This document shows positions 1-5,086 of a stretch of DNA of 5,086 bases, in pieces. The DNA comes from an uncultured Prevotella sp. (lineage in GTDB: Bacteria > Bacteroidota > Bacteroidia > Bacteroidales > Bacteroidaceae): assembly GCA_900546605.1 (NCBI GenBank), contig URDV01000172.1:1-5086 (forward strand). The letters run 5' to 3'. The notes under the pieces were generated by a model. The model did not search any database, was not told the DNA's origin, and worked only from the letters and a program-made list of their open reading frames with translations. Within the stretch, counting starts at the first letter, position 1. Every line of letters starts with the position of its first letter. Made by a program: the position numbers and the translations under genes.

Positions 1-51
1 CGGAATTAGTAAACAAGTTGACAAGTTAACGGGTTAACAGGTAAGTTTGCC
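1..51 (+). repeat. Repeat element copy 1 (TTRACRRG array, short, left end cut by the window)
   Basis: The copy begins at the window edge with CGGAATT, the inner part of the GTTGGCGGAAT border seen in the other two copies. After a degenerate unit (10-17) come three clear 8-bp units: TTGACAAG (18-25), TTAACGGG (26-33) and TTAACAGG (34-41). It ends in TAAGTTTGC (42-50), which corresponds to the TAAGTATGC border of copy 2. The strand given is the one on which the units read TTRACRRG. No coding potential is seen. Confidence 0.8.
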
Positions 52-141
52 AAGCTTTTTAAGTTTCCTGTCATTCTGCTTTAACATTATAAGTGGTGTA
101 AAGCATACTTACTTGTTAACCTGTTAACCTGTCAACTTGTT
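12..141. repeat. Inverted repeat formed by copies 1 and 2, 35-nt arms around 60 nt
   Basis: Arm 12-46 is complementary to arm 107-141 at 32 of 35 positions. In plus-strand RNA two of the three exceptions would be G-U wobbles (40/113 and 31/122), leaving one A-C mismatch (24/129). The pairing follows from two array copies facing each other. The intervening 47-106 shows no gene, promoter or further repeat that I can support. Confidence 0.75.
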
Positions 142-222
142 AACCTGTTAACCTGTCAACTTGTTAACCTGTCAACTTGTTAACCCGTTAACCTATTAAC
201 CCATTCCGCCAACAGGTAATAA
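103..222 (-). repeat. Repeat element copy 2 (11-unit TTRACRRG array with both borders)
   Basis: This is the only copy with both borders inside the window. On the plus strand it reads GCATACTTA (103-111), then eleven tandem 8-bp units of consensus CYTGTYAA (112-199, with one CCCGTTAA and one CCTATTAA near the end), a degenerate unit, then ATTCCGCCAAC (203-213) and flank to 222. Units 1-3 (112-135) repeat exactly as units 4-6 (136-159), giving a 24-bp higher-order period. It lies beyond the dxs terminator, convergent to copy 1. The 8-bp period brings TAA into frame repeatedly, so it is unlikely to be translated. GTTAAC recurs inside the units and is itself a 6-bp palindrome. Confidence 0.9.
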
Positions 223-249
223 CATGCCCTAAATTAGTAAAACAGCCCT

Positions 250-296
250 AAAAAAGATGATGCGGTAGCATTGCCACTAACCGCATCATCTTTTTT
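250..296 (-). terminator. Rho-independent terminator of dxs, probably bidirectional
   Basis: The arms 250-266 and 280-296 are perfectly complementary over 17 bp around a 13-nt loop. The core AGATGATGCGGT pairs with ACCGCATCATCT. In the dxs direction the hairpin begins 4 nt after the TAA stop and runs out through a T-tract (255-250). The plus-strand reading also ends in eight T residues, so it could stop transcription coming from the left as well. Confidence 0.9.
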
Positions 297-300
297 TTCA

Positions 301-2211
301 TTACTTCAACAAAGTCAGCATAGTTTGCGCTATTGTTTGTGCATCAATTCCCACTATATGACGGAGTTGTGCCACCGTACCATGTTCAACAAAGGTATCA
401 GGCAACCCCAACCTTATCACATCGGGGTGGTAATGATGGTCATTCATCCACTCAAGCACGGCAGAGCCCATTCCTCCTAAACGTACACCATCCTCTACTG
501 TTATAATCGTTTTAAAGTTTTCACCCACTTCACAAAGCAAGTCATCATCAAGTGGCTTTAAAAAACGTAAATCATAATGGGCAATACTTCTACCTGGCAG
601 TTGTTTTTCAACATCAGCTATAGCCTCAGCTGCTTCTGTACCAATAGGTCCTAAAGTAACGATAGCTAAGTCGCTACCCTGCTTCAAGCAGCGCCCGCTT
701 CCAACAGGCACCTCCTGCAAGGGACAATGCCAATCAACCAGTGAGCCACGACCACGCGGATAACGAATAACAAAAGTTCCCTTGTTAGGCAATTGAGCTG
801 TAAACATTAATCGTCTTAGCTCAGCCTCATCATAAGGCGAAGCAATGGTTAGATTAGGTATAGGGCGCAAGGCAGCCAAGTCAAAAGCGCCATGGTGAGT
901 AGGTCCATCCTCGCCTACCAAGCCAGCACGATCCAGACAAAGCACAACAGGCAAATCAAGCAAAGCAGAATCATGTATCACGTTATCGTAGGCTCGCTGT
1001 GCGAAGGCTGAATAAATATTGCAAAAAGGTTGCAAACCTTCTTTGGCCATACCTGCCGAAAAAGTGACCGCGTGTCCCTCGGCTATACCTACATCAAAAG
1101 CTCTGTCAGGCATTGCCTTCATTAATATATTCATTGAGCAACCAGTGGGCATGGCTGGTGTTACTCCCACTATGCGTGGGTTTTGTTGTGCCAGCTCAAG
1201 CAACGTTTGCCCAAACACCTCTTGAAACTTAGGAGGCTGTGGTTCAGTAGGTTTTTCAATAATACGTTCACCACTTTCTACACAAAATTTGCCTGGAGCA
1301 TGCCACAATGTAGCATTTTCCATAGCAGGTTGATAACCATACCCCTTTTGTGTATGAAGGTGCAACAGTTTAGGCCCTTTCATGTCCTTTATTTCATTCA
1401 AAATGCGCACAAGTTCAATCACATTATGCCCATTTGTCGGACCGAAATAGCGAATATTAAGTCCCTCGAAAATGTTCTGCTGATTAGCTAACAACGACTT
1501 TACCGAGTTATTAAAACGAATAACCGCACGACGACGATTTTCATTCAGCACGCCCCAACGCGTCAATTTGCGCGATATGCCCAAGCGCAAACGGTTATAC
1601 CATGAACTGGTGTGCAAATGTAGCAGATACTCCTTCATGCCTCCTACAGCACGATCAATGCTCATGTGGTTATCGTTCAATATAATGAGCATGTTGTTAG
1701 GCGTGTCTGACACGTTATTCAATCCCTCAAAAGCCAAACCTCCACTCATGGATCCATCGCCAATAACAGCCACCACGTGCCTATCGTCTTCGCCTTTTTT
1801 TACAGCAGCGAGCGACATGCCCAAAGCAGCCGAAATAGAGTTAGAAGCATGACCACAGGCAAACGTGTCATATTCACTCTCTTGAGGTGAGGGAAAGGGA
1901 CGTATGCCATGCAACTTGCGATTGGTATGAAAAGCATCACGACGCCCCGTCAGTATTTTATGTCCATAAGCTTGATGCCCCACATCCCACACAATGCGGT
2001 CATAAGGAGTATGAAACACATAGTGCATGGCTACGGTTATTTCAACCAAGCCTAAGCTTGAGGCAAAGTGTCCTGGATTGTCAGCCAATTCGTTTATGAT
2101 GTCGCGTCGCAGTTCATCACAAACAGCTGGCAGCTCATCGATACTTAACTTACGAAGATCGGCGGGCGAATTGATATGTTGTAGATATTTAAATTGTTCT
2201 TCGTGTCCCAT
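301..2211 (-). CDS. dxs: 1-deoxy-D-xylulose-5-phosphate synthase (Dxs), complete
   Basis: This cytosolic, thiamine-diphosphate-dependent enzyme condenses pyruvate and glyceraldehyde 3-phosphate to 1-deoxy-D-xylulose 5-phosphate, the first step of the MEP isoprenoid pathway and also a precursor of thiamine and pyridoxal phosphate. The 636-residue product is full length for the family (E. coli about 620). Visible motifs are GHFASSLG (His48), DVGHQAYGHKILTGR (His79), the ThDP/Mg motif GDGSMSGGLAFEGLNN starting at Gly151 with LNDNHMSI near 179-185, the transketolase pyrimidine-binding segment DVGIAEGHAVTF with the expected catalytic Glu378, then QRAYDNVIHD (404-413), LDRAGLVGEDGPTHHGAFD (426-444), RYPRGRG (483-489) and a C-terminal transketolase domain (about 510-630, IAHYDLRFLKPLD). 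An in-frame TAG lies two codons upstream of the ATG, and the next Met is at residue 62, so the start is well fixed. No Shine-Dalgarno sequence is visible. E. coli has IAEQHA where this protein has IAEGHA; the Gly form matches my recollection of Bacteroidota Dxs. It ends in TAA and is followed immediately by a hairpin terminator. Confidence 0.98.
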   Translation of the reverse strand: MGHEEQFKYLQHINSPADLRKLSIDELPAVCDELRRDIINELADNPGHFASSLGLVEITVAMHYVFHTPYDRIVWDVGHQAYGHKILTGRRDAFHTNRKLHGIRPFPSPQESEYDTFACGHASNSISAALGMSLAAVKKGEDDRHVVAVIGDGSMSGGLAFEGLNNVSDTPNNMLIILNDNHMSIDRAVGGMKEYLLHLHTSSWYNRLRLGISRKLTRWGVLNENRRRAVIRFNNSVKSLLANQQNIFEGLNIRYFGPTNGHNVIELVRILNEIKDMKGPKLLHLHTQKGYGYQPAMENATLWHAPGKFCVESGERIIEKPTEPQPPKFQEVFGQTLLELAQQNPRIVGVTPAMPTGCSMNILMKAMPDRAFDVGIAEGHAVTFSAGMAKEGLQPFCNIYSAFAQRAYDNVIHDSALLDLPVVLCLDRAGLVGEDGPTHHGAFDLAALRPIPNLTIASPYDEAELRRLMFTAQLPNKGTFVIRYPRGRGSLVDWHCPLQEVPVGSGRCLKQGSDLAIVTLGPIGTEAAEAIADVEKQLPGRSIAHYDLRFLKPLDDDLLCEVGENFKTIITVEDGVRLGGMGSAVLEWMNDHHYHPDVIRLGLPDTFVEHGTVAQLRHIVGIDAQTIAQTMLTLLK

Positions 2212-2216
2212 GCGCT

Positions 2217-2274
2217 AAAAAAGATAAAAGCTTCGTTTTACCTTATTCACTTAGCGAATAAGGTAAAACGAAGC
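2217..2274 (-). terminator. Rho-independent terminator of the MscS-family gene, placed just before dxs
   Basis: The arms 2230-2248 and 2256-2274 form a perfect 19-bp stem with a 7-nt loop (2249-2255). Read on the minus strand the stem is followed by TTTTATCTTTTTT (2229-2217), a good U-rich tail. It lies 58 nt after the stop codon of the channel gene and only 18 nt before the dxs start. This argues against simple co-transcription of the two genes unless read-through occurs. The plus-strand side lacks an equally good T-tract (CAAATTTAG follows), so the direction is that of the two genes. Confidence 0.85.
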
Positions 2275-2281
2275 AAATTTA
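2274..2281 (-). promoter_or_regulatory. Candidate dxs promoter, Bacteroidota -7 box TAAATTTG
   Basis: On the minus strand TAAATTTG matches the Bacteroidota sigma-factor -7 consensus TAnnTTTG exactly, 62 nt upstream of the dxs ATG. No convincing TTTG -33 box is seen at the usual spacing; the nearest T-rich stretch (TGTTTA, 2300-2295) is too close. A start site about 7 nt downstream would fall inside the first arm of the terminator hairpin, so the dxs leader would be about 55 nt. The assignment rests on one 8-bp match in AT-rich DNA. Confidence 0.4.
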
Positions 2282-2332
2282 GTACATTTTTTTATAAACA
2301 CGGCTCTTTTTACGCCAAAACATCAAACGGTG

Positions 2333-4987
2333 TTAGCCTTTGTTCACCTGCAAGGGCACCTCAACCGAACGTATGTGAAGGTCGCGTTGTGGATAAGGTA
2401 TTTCAATGTTATGTGCATTCAAGGTGTTATAGATAGCCTCCTTCACTTGACCCGTCATAACAAACTTTTGTTCCACCAGCACCCAATATGTTACAAACAA
2501 GTTTACACTGTTGTCACCAAACTCATCAAACACCACACTAATGGGCTTTTTGCTACTAATGATGTCGCGTCCATCAGGTGTTTTTTGCATCAAAGCTTTC
2601 ACAGCATCCACCAACATGGTGCGCACCTCTCCAACATTAGCGCCATAAGCTATGCCTACGGGCACCTTTACCATTTCATACGAATGGTTCTTAGTAATAT
2701 TCTTAAAGTTTTTGCTAAACAATGAACTATTAAGGAAGGCTATTACACAACCATCGGCCGTAACAATTTGTGTGCTTTGATAAGTTATACTATCCACCTT
2801 TCCGCGTATTCCATCGCACTCTATAAAGTCACCCACACGCACACGTCCTGTCATGAGTGAAATGCCATAGAAGAAGTTCTCAAGCAAGTCCTTCATAGCA
2901 AAACCAACACCAGTAGCCAAACCAGCTGATATAACCGACACAGCCGTTGAAGGTATTTTAAGCAAGCGAACTGATATGATGGCATATAAGCCCCACACAC
3001 AAATGGCAATGATGTTATTGGCCAAAGTAAAGTTGGGTTGGCCATTTACCACCACTTTCGACTTGTGATACTTGTGATAGAGAGCCTTGATTAAATAGTT
3101 CAAGTAGCGGAAAATGAAATATAGTGAGGCTACCAACACTATTTTAAACAATGACAATTGCACCACGCCTTCCACATTTAAGAAGTTGTACATGAATATG
3201 TTAACAACCGTAGCAGTAAGGTCAAACACATCAGCGGCCCACCATATAGAAAGCAGCACCGACAATACGCCCACCACTGGCACCGCAGCCATGGCCACAA
3301 AGTCATAGAACCACGTTTGGTTTATATGCTTTTCATGACGCACCCGTATAGCCTCTAATATATTAAGGTGTGCAATCTTTGCTTTGCTTGTTTGCTTTAT
3401 CTCACCAATTTTTTTCACTAAATAACGCTCTTCATAAACCGCCAATAGGTCATAAATGCACGTAACCGTTTGAATGCAAGCCAGTTGAAACATCCACCAT
3501 ATCAATATTTGAACCGATAGCAGCGTATAGCCATACCAAGCAGCAAAAGTTGAAGCCACCATAATGGTAAGCGACACCCAGGTATAAAACATATCGCTGC
3601 GAGGAATATTGTCGTTATGACGACATATTACCCGCCACTGCCACAAAGTAAAGAGCAACAATATGGGCGGAAAGATGAGTTGCACCAAGTTATTGGGTAT
3701 AAAGATGATGCGGAAGGTGATGACGATGAACGACATCAACATTATAGGTGTGTAAATGCGGAATCCACTTTTTATTTGGTCGCCTGCTAAGCGTATGAGT
3801 AATGAAATGAATATAGCACACAACAACCAAGCATACTCAATAAGCAGCTTTGATGCCATTAAGAAGAAGTTGTGCGACATAAACGTGCGACACACCATAA
3901 TAGATATGGCAAATATCACCATCGCAGCCGCTAAAATAATGCACACCTTCTTTTTCATAAACTCTTCTGTGCGATAACGCTTAGGCACTAACCAACGCAC
4001 AATAACATTGCTCAACAAAGCAGCTAAAATGATGTAGAAGAGCACAAAGAAAGTCAAGCCCACCACAATAGGGCCGCGCCACTGCGACTTCACCTCTTGT
4101 CGTTTACCATTTACATCAACATGTTCAGTGTCATACTTCTCGTTAGCATCAGCCTTGGCCAGTTGCATGTAGCGTGTCAGCTGCCCTAATATTTCAAAGT
4201 AGTTTGCATCACCATTTACAAAAATATTGCGTTGTATGGTTGTGTAACGCTGCAAGGCATAATCATTTAGCTTTTTAAGTTTGCCCGAAGTCATTTTGTA
4301 ATGCTCGTTGTCGCGAATAACCGATTCCTTCAATTTGTCCAAGTTATTACGCAAAGCCGTAGCATACTTCAGGCAAGCAGCACGATTGGCCTGTCCTTGT
4401 TTGTCGAGCATAAAAGGCTGCACTGCCCCCTTGGGGCCACGATGAGCCGAATCAGCGGGCTGGTGCATACGAGGCATCGAAAGTGGACCTACTAACAATG
4501 GCACTTCGCCTTTACCCTTCACCTTCACTTGCGGATGCGCATCATTTTGCTGCACAACAGGCGGAATGGACTGCAATGAGACTATCAACGCATTATACCT
4601 ATTCAGTTCAGTGTTAATGCGAGCCAATATCTTTTGATAAGGCACACTACGCTTGTTAAATTCAAGGTAAAGTTGTGTAGCCTCATGACAAGCATAGGTC
4701 ATGTCAAACGTGAAGTCCTGCTTTTGCGAGTATAGCATCAGACCTATTTGATCACTACGCTGCATTAGCGACACCATTTGCTGATGCTGCATTTGCGTAA
4801 TAATGCCATAGCGAGCCATGTTTTGTTGCTGCTCTTTGTAAGCAGACTCCAACTCCGCACGTAACACAGCCAACGTTTGCGACAAATTTTGCTCCTTCAA
4901 CACCGCATGCAACGGCAACACCGACACCAATGACATGAAGGTTACAGCAACCAATGCAAGTAGCCTTACCTTTAGTTTTCTATACAT
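2333..4987 (-). CDS. Large MscS-family mechanosensitive ion channel with periplasmic N-terminal domain
   Basis: The 884-residue product is a predicted inner-membrane channel that opens under membrane tension during hypo-osmotic shock. Residues 1-28 look like a signal peptide (basic start, hydrophobic core, LHA before the likely cut). Residues about 30-300 are hydrophilic and glutamine/lysine-rich, probably helical or coiled-coil at 31-135 and 200-285, split by a proline/glycine-rich linker (about 141-195); this part should be periplasmic. Hydrophobic segments follow near 306-332, 348-367, 376-398, 412-430, 435-450, 467-488, 490-511, 562-583, 610-630 and 655-675. The pore helix (about 678-710, SVISAGLATGVGFAMKDLLENFF) and the beta domain (RVRVGDFIECDGIRGKV, then TADG, 713-746) are classic MscS. 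The C-terminal alpha/beta part runs to about 875. MscS itself is about 286 residues, so this resembles the large MscK/MscM/YbiO-type members; the exact subfamily and ion preference cannot be read from sequence. The ATG at 4987 precedes the signal peptide directly. The gene is followed by its own hairpin terminator. Confidence 0.93.
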   Translation of the reverse strand: MYRKLKVRLLALVAVTFMSLVSVLPLHAVLKEQNLSQTLAVLRAELESAYKEQQQNMARYGIITQMQHQQMVSLMQRSDQIGLMLYSQKQDFTFDMTYACHEATQLYLEFNKRSVPYQKILARINTELNRYNALIVSLQSIPPVVQQNDAHPQVKVKGKGEVPLLVGPLSMPRMHQPADSAHRGPKGAVQPFMLDKQGQANRAACLKYATALRNNLDKLKESVIRDNEHYKMTSGKLKKLNDYALQRYTTIQRNIFVNGDANYFEILGQLTRYMQLAKADANEKYDTEHVDVNGKRQEVKSQWRGPIVVGLTFFVLFYIILAALLSNVIVRWLVPKRYRTEEFMKKKVCIILAAAMVIFAISIMVCRTFMSHNFFLMASKLLIEYAWLLCAIFISLLIRLAGDQIKSGFRIYTPIMLMSFIVITFRIIFIPNNLVQLIFPPILLLFTLWQWRVICRHNDNIPRSDMFYTWVSLTIMVASTFAAWYGYTLLSVQILIWWMFQLACIQTVTCIYDLLAVYEERYLVKKIGEIKQTSKAKIAHLNILEAIRVRHEKHINQTWFYDFVAMAAVPVVGVLSVLLSIWWAADVFDLTATVVNIFMYNFLNVEGVVQLSLFKIVLVASLYFIFRYLNYLIKALYHKYHKSKVVVNGQPNFTLANNIIAICVWGLYAIISVRLLKIPSTAVSVISAGLATGVGFAMKDLLENFFYGISLMTGRVRVGDFIECDGIRGKVDSITYQSTQIVTADGCVIAFLNSSLFSKNFKNITKNHSYEMVKVPVGIAYGANVGEVRTMLVDAVKALMQKTPDGRDIISSKKPISVVFDEFGDNSVNLFVTYWVLVEQKFVMTGQVKEAIYNTLNAHNIEIPYPQRDLHIRSVEVPLQVNKG

Positions 4988-5011
4988 ATATAATATATTT
5001 AAGTGGGTGTT

Positions 5012-5019
5012 TAAATTTA
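5012..5019 (-). promoter_or_regulatory. Weak candidate promoter of the MscS-family gene, TAAATTTA
   Basis: The minus strand reads TAAATTTA, matching seven of eight positions of TAnnTTTG, 24 nt upstream of the channel start. No TTTG -33 box is visible; that position would fall in or beside the GTTGGCGGAAT border of repeat copy 3. The short AT-rich leader (5011-4988) has no Shine-Dalgarno sequence, as is usual in Bacteroidota. Confidence 0.25.
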
Positions 5020-5021
5020 GT

Positions 5022-5086
5022 TTATAACCCGTTGGCGGAATTTCAGGTTAACGGGTTAACAAGTTGACAGGTTAACAAGTAAGTAT
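5022..5086 (+). repeat. Repeat element copy 3 (four-unit TTRACRRG array, right end at the window edge)
   Basis: Positions 5022-5041 match the corresponding end of copy 2 at 18 of 20 bases, including the invariant GTTGGCGGAAT (5031-5041). Four clear units follow at 5048-5055, 5056-5063, 5064-5071 and 5072-5079. TAAGTAT (5080-5086) matches the far border of copy 2 up to the window end. It lies immediately upstream of the MscS-family gene and partly overlaps the region where its promoter should be. It has the same orientation as copy 1 and is inverted relative to copy 2. Confidence 0.88.

Noticed and set aside
112..199. Tandem array as a CRISPR locus
   Set aside because: The units are contiguous 8-mers without unique spacers, and no cas gene is present in the window.
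112..199. Array as a coding repeat
   Set aside because: An 8-bp period rotates TTAA through all three frames, giving TAA stops on both strands; there is no start codon with a plausible leader.
226..252. GCCCTAAA occurring twice (226-233 and 245-252)
   Set aside because: An 8-bp match repeated once, 19 bp apart, in AT-rich DNA is within chance; the second copy simply runs into the terminator arm.
271..480. 69-residue plus-strand reading frame over the dxs terminator
   Set aside because: It starts inside the terminator hairpin and is antisense to the conserved C-terminal end of Dxs, with low-complexity composition.
2330..2725. 131-residue plus-strand reading frame
   Set aside because: It lies almost wholly antisense to the well-supported C-terminal MscS domain and has no recognisable motif or promoter; it is a shadow frame.
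301..4987. The two genes as one operon
   Set aside because: They share a strand, but a 121-bp gap with a strong intrinsic terminator and a candidate dxs promoter separates them.
1..5086. Insertion sequence or tRNA/rRNA genes
   Set aside because: No transposase-like protein, cloverleaf or rRNA-like stretch was recognised on either strand.

Overview
The window looks like a chromosomal segment from a member of the Bacteroidota, most likely a Prevotella/Bacteroides-type organism. The reasons are the Bacteroidota-like Dxs sequence, starts without a visible Shine-Dalgarno sequence, TAnnTTTG-like promoter boxes, moderately AT-rich DNA, and intergenic arrays built from GTTAAC/GTTGAC 8-mers. The family assignment of the genes is solid; the genus is a guess from memory.

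Layout: almost all of the window is two complete genes, both on the minus strand. Positions 4987-2333 encode an 884-residue MscS-superfamily mechanosensitive channel with a signal peptide, a large periplasmic domain and about eleven membrane helices. Positions 2211-301 encode Dxs, the first enzyme of the MEP isoprenoid pathway. The 121 bp between them hold a perfect 19-bp hairpin with a U-rich tail that should end the channel transcript. It sits 18 nt before the dxs ATG, and a perfect TAnnTTTG box abuts its far side, so dxs probably has its own promoter. A second perfect hairpin (17 bp, T-rich) follows the dxs stop and ends its transcript. The two genes therefore look like neighbouring single-gene units rather than an operon, and no functional link between them is visible.

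The outer edges (1-222 and 5022-5086) hold the least ordinary part of the window: three copies of one repeat element. Each copy has a conserved border (GTTGGCGGAAT, extending to about 20 bp in two copies; the first copy is cut by the window start), then a variable number of 8-bp units of consensus TTRACRRG (3, 11 and 4 clear units), then a second conserved border (TAAGTATGC-like). Copies 1 and 2 are inverted relative to each other and could fold into a 35-bp stem. Copies 2 and 3 flank the two-gene block in inverted orientation. No transposase, CRISPR array, tRNA or rRNA is seen.
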